DNA of 31,128 nt from CAYNDB01 sp964395915 (GTDB taxonomy: Bacteria; Nitrospinota_A; UBA7883; JAJRTC01), in the NCBI GenBank assembly GCA_964395915.1, contig CAYNDB010000014.1, positions 1-31,128 on the forward strand. The letters run 5' to 3'. Below the pieces are notes generated by a model. The model saw nothing but the letters and a program-made list of their open reading frames with translations. It had not been told where the DNA came from and searched no databases. Positions 8,616 to 15,435 of this stretch are shown piece by piece; position 1 is the stretch's first letter, and each line of letters begins with the position of its first letter. The position numbers were made by a program, and so were the translations under genes.

Positions 8616-9743
8616 TTATATTTGTTTGCTTTTCCCCAAGGACATCAAATATAGAATTTTCGATCTGGTCAGGTACATATCACACAGCGGCCTGAAATTT
8701 TTTGTCCAGCTTTTCTTGAAATTATCATCAGAGCCCATCCCAAGAAAATCATATTCACTGATTCCTTCTTCCACAGCTTTTTCAATACGGCTTTGGTGCA
8801 ACAAGGTCCCGGGTGAAAGCTTGGGGTCATACTCCGTATCCATCCCAGCTTGGAAAAAGAAAATTTTTCCATTGTATTTAATGTTATATAAAGCCGCAAC
8901 GGCACGGTCATCAACAGATAGAAAACATAGTTCCAGATGACCATTTTCAAACATCTTTTTCATAACAGCTTTCTGAAATCTGAGGAACCTGTCCATTGAA
9001 AAAGAGCCTGGCATATTTCTATAATTCCATCTCATCTGATGAAGCTGTATAAATACCTGTAAATCTTTTTCCAGCTCTTCAAGGCTTTCGGTTTTACGAA
9101 ATACAACTTTGTCATGATTATTTTCAAGCACACGTTGTTTTCTGCGAATATGGTATCGCATGGAGCCGCTGAGCCCTTTCATAAATTCATCCATGCTGGA
9201 AGGAATTTTTATATATGGGGACTCCGTTACGTTCAGTATTTTATTTTTGAATTTGAGATGGTCGGCCGCTTTTGAAAATGACGAAAAGAATTTTGAAGAC
9301 CGGTCAATTTTATGGAGATAAATATCGTCACATATGTTTTCGAGCTTAATTTTTTCTAATATTTTCAGGTTAATAAAATCATCCTCACCATTATCAACTA
9401 TGACGCTCATATATTCAGATATAACGCTTCCCTCGCTGGTTCCAAGCCACATTAGCCGTTTACCGCTGACCAGTTTATTCCAGTATTCATATCGTTTAAC
9501 ATAGAAAGGAGCGATTCCAATAAGAGCCCCGTTCCTGACAACAGTAAAAATACATAGTTCAAAACGCTCTTCAGCATATGCTTGCCACCACTCCCATAGC
9601 CATTCCCAGCGCAAAAAATAGCTATCCAAAGAAGATTTATCCAAAATCGTATTCCATGCCTTTCGAAGGTCATAGAACCCTTCAGATGTATTTACCCTGG
9701 TGATTACTATTGCGTTGTCAGCTTCGTTCTGTGTAAAGCTCAT
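8616..9743 (-). CDS. CelD/BcsL-like GNAT-fold acyltransferase (FemAB-related), EPS-associated
   Basis: 375 residues. The N-terminal part has the aromatic pattern SYFLRWEWLWEWWQAY (41-56), typical of CelD/BcsL-type proteins. The C-terminal half matches the Acetyltransf_6 style GNAT fold, with VAALYNIKYNGKIFFFQAGM, SPGTLLHQSRIEKAVEEGI, and YDFLGMGSDDNFKKSWT. There is no signal peptide or membrane segment. XrtA loci usually carry a FemAB-like acyltransferase beside the deacetylase and exosortase; this gene occupies that place, 6 bp after xrtA, but its sequence looks closer to CelD/BcsL than to the classical FemAB member. It probably N-acylates an amino sugar or adds an amino-acyl group. That role is inference. 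Confidence 0.72.
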   Translation of the reverse strand: MSFTQNEADNAIVITRVNTSEGFYDLRKAWNTILDKSSLDSYFLRWEWLWEWWQAYAEERFELCIFTVVRNGALIGIAPFYVKRYEYWNKLVSGKRLMWLGTSEGSVISEYMSVIVDNGEDDFINLKILEKIKLENICDDIYLHKIDRSSKFFSSFSKAADHLKFKNKILNVTESPYIKIPSSMDEFMKGLSGSMRYHIRRKQRVLENNHDKVVFRKTESLEELEKDLQVFIQLHQMRWNYRNMPGSFSMDRFLRFQKAVMKKMFENGHLELCFLSVDDRAVAALYNIKYNGKIFFFQAGMDTEYDPKLSPGTLLHQSRIEKAVEEGISEYDFLGMGSDDNFKKSWTKNFRPLCDMYLTRSKILYLMSLGKSKQI

Positions 9744-9749
9744 TTACCT

Positions 9750-11282
9750 TTATACGTGCGGAAGGCTGGAGTTCAGCGCTGGAATAAGTTCGGAAATAAA
9801 AGATTCAATTTCATTCTGGTTTGAATCGGCATTTGAATAAACCATTATGATAGCGCCGTTTGTGCCATGCCCTATCAATGCGCCCCAGGTGGTGTAAGCC
9901 TTTGCCAGATATGCATTGGTGAAGCTCTGGCCATTCAACTCATACCAGAATATGAGCCGACGCTTTTTATCTTTATCAAGAACGTTTGAAAGGTTTGCGT
10001 TTATAGCCTCGCCCGTAACAGATTCAATCGATATCCGCGAAGAGTTCTTGTGAAGCAAGAATGAGCGGTCAGTTATCAGTTCTTTACCCTGCTCCTGATA
10101 TGCATAATAACCCACATATAATTCTATTTTCACTCCGGCTTGGCTCTCATACACCATGGCAAGTTCATCATCAGGATTCCGAATCCTGAAAGCTCCTTCA
10201 TGGAGCTTGTTATCGGTCTTCTTCCATATACCAATTTTATTTGGAAATTGTGTGAAACTTTTATTCAGTGGAATGTGAGTCGGTGTGTAGTTTTGAATAA
10301 AAGCTCCGGCCATAAATAAAATAATAATAGTGGAGAAAATAGCCCCTTTATTGCTTACGTTTACCGGCGCCATTTGCAACACTGCTTTGTCACCTGAGGC
10401 GATTTGTGATTCTCCTTTAATATTTTTATCTGAAAGAGCCCACGCTCCAATAAATAAAGCGACTATTCCAGCGCCGGCGGTAATCATTCCTTGTAATATA
10501 TGATATGGGCCGTGCAAATCCCCTGCGATTTCGAAATAGGCCAGTGTCCCTATAAGTGAGATTCGCAGCCAGTTTGCCACCATGGCGATAACAATCGCAA
10601 ACACCATTAAAACGACCCTTCGGGGCCAACTGTTGATTAAAAAATATGCCAAGGGGACGCCTATCGCTATAACAGATATTAACGTGTTCACACCACTGCA
10701 TTCCCTGGCGACTTTAAGGGTAATATTTGGAAGCTCTATATATACAGACTCTCTGTACGCTGGAATGCCAATCAGGTTTAGTAGTTTTGCGCCATAGTTC
10801 GCTGAAAATAGCTGAAAAGGATAGTGAAGCCGTTCGGTGATTATCCCCCATGATGTAAGCATGAATACCAGATAGGTTATTGGAAACAGTAGCGCATATA
10901 AAAAACCTGTCCCAAACTGCAACGCAACTATCCCTGCAATAACTATTATGAGAGAGGCTTCCTCGAAAACATATATACCGCCAACGTATCCGGAAAGAAG
11001 CAGCGCAACGCCGACAAGCAGAAGCGGTAGGCCAAGAATAAAACTTGGGCAAACCTGTATGCTCTTTAGACTATCCTTATCAACCCAAATTATATAGAGA
11101 CTGATAAATGGCACCAGGAAGCCATGGGAATAAGCTCCATTGCTTGACCAGTTATGGATGAGAGTGGAAAACAGGTTTTTATAACAGAAAACAAAAGCCA
11201 GTAACAAAAGAGAGTAACCAACCCACTTTATCTTGTCTGTTTCCGCAAATGGTGTGTCGCTTCCCTGTAAAATCCTTGACAT
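9750..11282 (-). CDS. xrtA: Exosortase A fused to a C-terminal EpsI domain
   Basis: 510 residues in two parts. Residues 20-285 form an eight-or-so-span membrane domain with the exosortase catalytic residues: Cys195 in VARECSGVNT, Arg240 in ANWLRISLIG, and His261 in a HxxxG motif. N-terminal SHGFLVPFISLYI (52-64) is also typical. After a linker (about 286-312) and one more membrane segment (314-330), residues 340-505 form a periplasmic EpsI-type domain, including WKKTDNKLHEGAF, YVGYYAYQEQGKELI and a C-terminal strand region. Exosortase A is a membrane cysteine transpeptidase-like enzyme that processes PEP-CTERM tails; the EpsI fusion is common for XrtA. The gene lies between the PEP-CTERM-type deacetylase (3 bp) and the CelD-like gene (6 bp). 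No PEP-CTERM substrate is encoded in the window. Confidence 0.93.
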   Translation of the reverse strand: MSRILQGSDTPFAETDKIKWVGYSLLLLAFVFCYKNLFSTLIHNWSSNGAYSHGFLVPFISLYIIWVDKDSLKSIQVCPSFILGLPLLLVGVALLLSGYVGGIYVFEEASLIIVIAGIVALQFGTGFLYALLFPITYLVFMLTSWGIITERLHYPFQLFSANYGAKLLNLIGIPAYRESVYIELPNITLKVARECSGVNTLISVIAIGVPLAYFLINSWPRRVVLMVFAIVIAMVANWLRISLIGTLAYFEIAGDLHGPYHILQGMITAGAGIVALFIGAWALSDKNIKGESQIASGDKAVLQMAPVNVSNKGAIFSTIIILFMAGAFIQNYTPTHIPLNKSFTQFPNKIGIWKKTDNKLHEGAFRIRNPDDELAMVYESQAGVKIELYVGYYAYQEQGKELITDRSFLLHKNSSRISIESVTGEAINANLSNVLDKDKKRRLIFWYELNGQSFTNAYLAKAYTTWGALIGHGTNGAIIMVYSNADSNQNEIESFISELIPALNSSLPHV

Positions 11283-11285
11283 GGG

Positions 11286-12122
11286 CTACTTTAAGATTTT
11301 GCTAAAAACATCTCTAATTGGATGAAGTTCAAAATTGTCTACCAGCTCCTTTATCCTGGATTCCATTTTTTTGATGTTTACATGGTGTCTGAAGTTCGAC
11401 AAACTGCCACCGTCTAACTTTGGCTGGTGTTCGTCCAGCTCCCATGGGTGTAAATATATGACGGCTGATTGTTCCGCTTTTTTATTTATAGACCGTATCC
11501 CCCACTTGGTAAACCACGCTGGCAGTAACCGCAAGTAACCTCCACCAGCGACAGGAAAATTCTTTCCCAGGAACCGTAACGTGGACATCGGAATCTCAAC
11601 AATGGAGCCACCCTGCCTATTGATCGTTAAAGGAAAACGGCTGAACTCCGGGTAGCCATACAAATCATGATGCACAGGGAAAATACTTGAGTCGTATTTA
11701 AACCCCTCGTCGATTAAAATATCCAGAGCCCACAATGATCGCTTTGTTATAGAAAAGCTGGCCGCTCTATAACCTTCAACCGGTTCACCGGTAATATCAC
11801 CGATTAGTCCTTTGGCTTTTTTTGTATCCTCACGAAACTCATTCCGGGTAAGGTTATATATAAGACGATGGTTGTATCCATGACACCCGATCTCATGTCC
11901 ACGTTTCTGTATCTCCCTTACTATCGCTTGATAATTTTCAGCGACCCATCCCAATATAAAGAATGTCGCCTTAATAGAATTGTTATCCAGCAGGTCAAGC
12001 AGACGGATGGTGTTTTTCTCAACCCGGCTTTCATATTTACCCCAGTCATCCAGGCTCACAATTTTCGCAAGAACAGACACCATGAAATAGTCTTCAACAT
12101 CTATTGTGAGAGCATTTAACAT
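11286..12122 (-). CDS. XrtA/PEP-CTERM-associated polysaccharide deacetylase (CE4, DUF3473 C-terminus)
   Basis: 278 residues. It begins MLNALTIDVEDYFMVSV; Asp8 and Asp11 of DVED are the base and metal ligand in this subfamily. Motif 2 is IGCHGYNHRLIYNL with His81 and His85, and motif 3 is VEGYRAASFSIT. The C-terminal half (GSIVEIPMSTLRFLG, AVIYLHPWELDEHQ, FRHHVN) matches the extension specific to XrtA-linked deacetylases (TIGR03006 type). No signal peptide is present, so it probably acts at the cytoplasmic side on lipid-linked glycan. The start is fixed by family conservation; no Shine-Dalgarno is visible before it. An ops-like element lies 27-38 bases before the ATG, and a 32-base copy of this gene's start recurs at 14585-14616. 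Confidence 0.92.
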   Translation of the reverse strand: MLNALTIDVEDYFMVSVLAKIVSLDDWGKYESRVEKNTIRLLDLLDNNSIKATFFILGWVAENYQAIVREIQKRGHEIGCHGYNHRLIYNLTRNEFREDTKKAKGLIGDITGEPVEGYRAASFSITKRSLWALDILIDEGFKYDSSIFPVHHDLYGYPEFSRFPLTINRQGGSIVEIPMSTLRFLGKNFPVAGGGYLRLLPAWFTKWGIRSINKKAEQSAVIYLHPWELDEHQPKLDGGSLSNFRHHVNIKKMESRIKELVDNFELHPIRDVFSKILK

Positions 12123-12162
12123 GACAAATTTATTTGATGATATTTAGGCAGGCTACCGCCAT
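12091..12162 (-). repeat. 72-bp direct repeat, copy A (deacetylase start plus leader)
   Basis: This segment is about 93% identical (5 mismatches in 72, my alignment) to 14585-14656, in the same orientation. Copy A holds the first 32 bases of the deacetylase CDS plus 40 bases of its leader, including an ops-like element. Outside the 72 bp the flanks do not match. Copy A is the functional one because the open reading frame continues. Confidence 0.9.
12149..12160 (-). promoter_or_regulatory. ops-like RfaH recruitment element (copy A), leader of the deacetylase-xrtA operon
   Basis: The minus strand reads GGCGGTAGCCTG, matching the E. coli ops element GGCGGTAGCGTG at 11 of 12 positions. It lies 27-38 bases before the deacetylase ATG. 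TATAAT directly abuts it upstream (12166-12161 on the minus strand), but with no good -35. If that TATAAT were a -10 box, transcription would start inside the ops, so a more distal promoter is likelier. An RfaH-like gene is encoded 2.8 kb upstream in the same direction. Confidence 0.7.
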
Positions 12163-12275
12163 TATACACGCCTGAAAGCCAACGCAAATATCCGGTAACC
12201 CATTGATTTATAACAAATCGTAATGCTAATTGCATCGTTAAGTAAGAAAAAACGGCGATTGACTTTATCCATATA

Positions 12276-12467
12276 TTATATCATGGTGGCACTACTTTTT
12301 GTCAGCGTGAGAATGGTCTGTAGTCCTATCTCAAACATGGTGTCCTCCGCTTTTTTGAAACTATCTTCCACTTTTGCCTCCACTGCCACAATGGTATGTT
12401 TCTTCCACATCCTCGACAAATAACCCATGATCGCATTGACAGTAGCGACCTTGAGATTGTTCGGCAT
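12276..12467 (-). CDS. Small hypothetical protein, lysine-rich (about 63 aa)
   Basis: From ATG at 12467 a 63-residue frame begins MPNNLKVATVNAIMGYLSRM and ends TKSSATMI. Codon choice looks coding-like (many G/C third positions), and the opposite-strand frame over the same bases looks like a shadow. It has no signal peptide, cysteine motif or recognisable domain; a helical, basic middle (WKKHTIVAVEAKVEDSFKK) is all that can be said. No Shine-Dalgarno is visible before either the ATG or an upstream in-frame TTG at 12473. It lies in the 397-bp gap between the GT39-type gene and the deacetylase, inside the segment bracketed by the 72-bp repeats, so it may be a remnant brought in with that gene. 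The remaining bases of the gap (about 12163-12275) show only an AT-rich leader. Confidence 0.35.
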   Translation of the reverse strand: MPNNLKVATVNAIMGYLSRMWKKHTIVAVEAKVEDSFKKAEDTMFEIGLQTILTLTKSSATMI

Positions 12468-12519
12468 GTTCAATGAAATTAGCTGTAGTCGGGCAGTCCG
12501 CTGAAGGAAAGAACAAAAC

Positions 12520-14511
12520 TTATCGGCGATGTAACAATCTTGGAGGGCGCAACACTGCTTTTTTATTTTCCTGAGTATTCATACTCACTTGCCCTGTCGT
12601 ATCATCTATTCGCTTGTATACGACAACTTCATTCGACATGTCTGGGTGATACTTCTTAAGTTTTGGAGAGTAATAGAGTTGATATTTTTTTATCTGGATA
12701 TAGTTGATTTTAAGGAAATCCTTGTCACCGTGAAAATCAAATGCGCTCACTATTATTTCAGGCTTCCCCATTATAAAATCTCTATGGCTGAACTGCTCGT
12801 AATATATTGAATTATCATTAAACAACCCATCTGCGTTTGCGCTTTTGACTCGCGGCTCATTTTTCAGAAATTCACCGAGACTTATGGATGCATTTTTCAC
12901 GCTATATTGCGGGTTTGCATAAGCGGGATATATCTTTGTGGAAAATAGGGCTAGGTATAAAACTGCCGCGATGTTGACGATTCTTCCCCTCTGAATGGTA
13001 TCCCACCGCACATAGGTTTTCGATACGCCCAGCGCCACGATTAAAGAAACAATTAGTGTAGCAACCCATACTGTCGCCTGATAGCCCTGCGCCAAACCAG
13101 AGCCAAACCAGAACGTGTAATCCCCATTAGCGAAGGCCTGTATAAAAAGAAAACCAAAAACCGGGAAAACGGGAAAAAACAGAAAGAAAGCGTTACTCCT
13201 TTTGTTGTATCTCAAGGTATAGATGATGGCGAAGATAAACAGGAACATTACTAGCTCCGATAATATTTTGTGCCGCAACCTAACAGGATCATGCATAACT
13301 TCGCTTGGAAAATAAGTGAATAGTGGGGCAACTATAATTGCCATCGGCAGAGCCAAACAACATGCTTTTACAAGTTGAATGCCGGCGCCATCTTTTGATG
13401 AAAACTCCACAATATTCTTGATTCCATTTTTCTGAAAATGGCTGACGCCAAAAGTTACAATTAGCGCCATAGGGATAAAAATATGCGTTGTAGGCCTGCC
13501 ATAATAATATGACATCATCTGGGTCATAACGAAAAATGTAACAAACCATATAAAAGCTGATAACAGGGGGCGTTTATTAGATATATCGGCATCTTTATAT
13601 ATTCTTCGATCACTCAATAAATATAGAAATGTTAGCGCTACCCCCAAACACCAAACATTAAACGTCACCGCAAGCCTGCTTTCGAAGGGAAAACTTATAA
13701 ATTGATATAAACTGGAAAACCCTAAAAAGCTTTTAATGGTGTTGATTATTTTTGTTAGCGAGGTGACTTTGTCAATATCATAACAACAACCAAGTAGTGT
13801 CGCCCCCAACGCAATTACGGGAACAAGAATCGCGCTCAAAAAGATGGCCAATCTCTTATACCGTATATTTCTCTCAGAGGTTCCTTGCGAATATGGAATA
13901 ACCAATAAAATAATAGTTAATATTCCCAGAAATGGTAACGCCGTTAATTTCATCCCTGTTACGATTAACATCAACAGCCCCGCTAGCAGCATTTTTAAAG
14001 ATGAATGATTGGTAGAAACAAGAACCGTAAACACAAGAAATTCAAATAACATCGAGGCGCTTTCAGGGATAGACACTCTACTTAACGCGATCAGGTCCGG
14101 CTGCAAAGCCAACAGCGAAATGCCAAATAATAACGCTTGCGGAGTCACTTTTTTTCGCATAAAAGAATAAAACACAATCAGTATCAAGCTTCCACATATT
14201 GCAGGGAATAATCGAGACGAGAACCTGCTGATGTCAAGGAACGTATAGATAATATAGTTTGACAGCTGAAAAAGAGGAGCTACGAATAAATGGAGGTTTG
14301 CCGAAGAATTAAACAAAGACCTGCCCTGAATGAGATTTCGAGCGGCCTCGTTCCACCGCCCTTCATCAGTTACAAAACCCGTCCATAAAATATGCAGGGG
14401 GTCCGGATCCTGATAGTCAGAGTCTAAATACAAAAAGCGAAATAATACCCCAACAAAAACTGACAGAACTACAGCTATTTGCGGCCAAAGCTTGCTGAAT
14501 GAAAAATTCAC
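12520..14511 (-). CDS. GT39/ArnT-like membrane glycosyltransferase (GT-C fold)
   Basis: 663 residues with about 11-13 membrane segments through residue ~540 and a periplasmic tail. The first periplasmic loop has FVTDEGRWNEAARNLIQGRS, with the acidic D-E pair that GT-C enzymes of the PMT/ArnT group use for catalysis. LSRVSIPESASMLFEFLVFT resembles the second conserved loop. Such enzymes use polyprenyl-phosphate sugars as donors on the periplasmic face. The likely start is GTG at 14511, with GGGA 9 bases before it. The gene stands alone, separated by 419 bp from the RfaH-like gene and 397 bp from the deacetylase, and is bracketed by the 72-bp repeats. This suggests it entered the locus secondarily. 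The acceptor could be EPS or protein. Confidence 0.8.
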   Translation of the reverse strand: MNFSFSKLWPQIAVVLSVFVGVLFRFLYLDSDYQDPDPLHILWTGFVTDEGRWNEAARNLIQGRSLFNSSANLHLFVAPLFQLSNYIIYTFLDISRFSSRLFPAICGSLILIVFYSFMRKKVTPQALLFGISLLALQPDLIALSRVSIPESASMLFEFLVFTVLVSTNHSSLKMLLAGLLMLIVTGMKLTALPFLGILTIILLVIPYSQGTSERNIRYKRLAIFLSAILVPVIALGATLLGCCYDIDKVTSLTKIINTIKSFLGFSSLYQFISFPFESRLAVTFNVWCLGVALTFLYLLSDRRIYKDADISNKRPLLSAFIWFVTFFVMTQMMSYYYGRPTTHIFIPMALIVTFGVSHFQKNGIKNIVEFSSKDGAGIQLVKACCLALPMAIIVAPLFTYFPSEVMHDPVRLRHKILSELVMFLFIFAIIYTLRYNKRSNAFFLFFPVFPVFGFLFIQAFANGDYTFWFGSGLAQGYQATVWVATLIVSLIVALGVSKTYVRWDTIQRGRIVNIAAVLYLALFSTKIYPAYANPQYSVKNASISLGEFLKNEPRVKSANADGLFNDNSIYYEQFSHRDFIMGKPEIIVSAFDFHGDKDFLKINYIQIKKYQLYYSPKLKKYHPDMSNEVVVYKRIDDTTGQVSMNTQENKKAVLRPPRLLHRR

Positions 14512-14584
14512 AAACAGCTATCCCAAAAAATCATTAAGGATACTTGCCGATTAATAACAATATTTGGAACAACTTTGCGTGGGG

Positions 14585-14656
14585 TCTTCAACATATATAG
14601 TGAGGGCATTTAACATGACAAATTTATCTGATGATATTTGGGCAGGCTACCGCCAT
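14585..14656 (-). repeat. 72-bp direct repeat, copy B, with a truncated deacetylase start
   Basis: It matches copy A (12091-12162) with 5 mismatches. On the minus strand it retains the leader, the ops-like element and the first codons MLNALTIYVE of a deacetylase-like frame. The position of catalytic Asp8 is Tyr, and homology stops abruptly at 14585. It is therefore a non-functional 5' remnant whose leader is still intact. Confidence 0.9.
14643..14654 (-). promoter_or_regulatory. ops-like RfaH recruitment element (copy B), leader of the GT39-type gene
   Basis: The minus strand reads GGCGGTAGCCTG, identical to copy A and 11 of 12 to the E. coli ops. It lies 276 bases past the RfaH-like stop and about 130 bases before the GTG of the GT39-type gene, so an elongating polymerase would meet it in the correct orientation. 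A candidate extended -10 lies about 115 bases upstream. Confidence 0.7.
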
Positions 14657-14930
14657 AAGGGCGCATCAAAACAGGCCTTAATGACCTATAATACATTGAA
14701 TTCACATGAATATGCGGCATTAACCTCACCGCCAACAAGGCGGCGTAATACCCAATTTTGCCTTCGCATTATATCATGAATATGTCTTTACGCCCGCTGT
14801 GCCGTTGCCGCCTGAAAGGGAAATAAATATGAAACCCAGCAGGAATATTAGACGTGAGATTTGACAATACCTCTAGTCAGGATTGGAAAATACCAAACTA
14901 GCGGCAGAGAATTTGTTGGCGGGAATTGTT

Positions 14931-15419
14931 TTATCTCTTTGCCAAAAGATAACCATCTACAACAGCATGGGCGTCAATTGCTTTCAGAAGAACGCTAACT
15001 CTTTCCATCCCCTTAAGCTCTTTTTCAAAAACCGCCTCTAAATCCTTTAAAGGACCTCCTTTGATTGTTACTTCCTCCCCAGGATTAAATTTTGCGGGAG
15101 ATGCGCTGACCACTCCTTGTTCCATTCTTTTTTGTATCTCGGTGATGATCTCATAAGGCACAATTGTAGGGACGCTTTCTGAACCTACAACATTTCTTAC
15201 ACCCCTTGTGTATTTCACAAAGCGTAAATCATCAGGGAAAACAAACTTTACGAACAGATAGCTGGGGAAAAGAGGGGTAATCACATTTTGAAGCTTTTTC
15301 CTTACATATCTCCGCTCGTTTAGTTTTGGATTAAAGACTTCAAATCCGCTGGTCTGAAACTTCGCCGCGAGGCTATCCTCATTTTTTGGTTTCGTATATA
15401 CAAGATACCAGTTAAACAT
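14931..15419 (-). CDS. RfaH-like transcription antiterminator (NusG paralogue)
   Basis: 162 residues, the same length as E. coli RfaH. The NGN domain starts WYLVYTKPKNEDSLAAKF (4-21), has the hallmark PLFPSYLFVKF (49-59) and TRGVRNVVGSES (71-82), then TIVPYEII. The C-terminal KOW region is FNPGEEVTIKGGPLKDLEAV (111-130). RfaH-type proteins bind paused RNA polymerase at ops DNA and suppress termination in long surface-polysaccharide operons. The gene follows the phosphoglycosyl transferase by 16 bp in the same operon. It has a good Shine-Dalgarno (AGGAAGGG, 10 bases before ATG). Two ops-like elements lie directly downstream. Other specialised NusG paralogues (UpxY, LoaP, TaA) are possible, but residues and target sites favour the RfaH type. 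Confidence 0.88.
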   Translation of the reverse strand: MFNWYLVYTKPKNEDSLAAKFQTSGFEVFNPKLNERRYVRKKLQNVITPLFPSYLFVKFVFPDDLRFVKYTRGVRNVVGSESVPTIVPYEIITEIQKRMEQGVVSASPAKFNPGEEVTIKGGPLKDLEAVFEKELKGMERVSVLLKAIDAHAVVDGYLLAKR

Positions 15420-15435
15420 AAGTTATACGCCCTTC

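Larger units (their letters stand above)
14512..14930 (-). promoter_or_regulatory. Leader region between RfaH-like gene and GT39-type gene
   Basis: This 419-bp gene-free stretch reads as a leader on the minus strand. In order of transcription it holds a TATAAT preceded by TG (extended -10, 14776-14768) with no clear -35, a short hairpin CCGCC-5 nt-GGCGG (14743-14729) without a following T-tract, the ops-like element (14654-14643), and a decapitated deacetylase start. I see no protein gene in it. The element order resembles a JUMPstart-type leader. The promoter call rests on one hexamer and is weak. Confidence 0.45.

Noticed and set aside
14564..14779. Plus-strand ORF crossing leader copy B, containing MTNLSDDIWAGYRH
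   Set aside because: In copy A the same frame stops after eight codons (MTNLFDDI then TAG), so the frame is not conserved; it runs against the leader.
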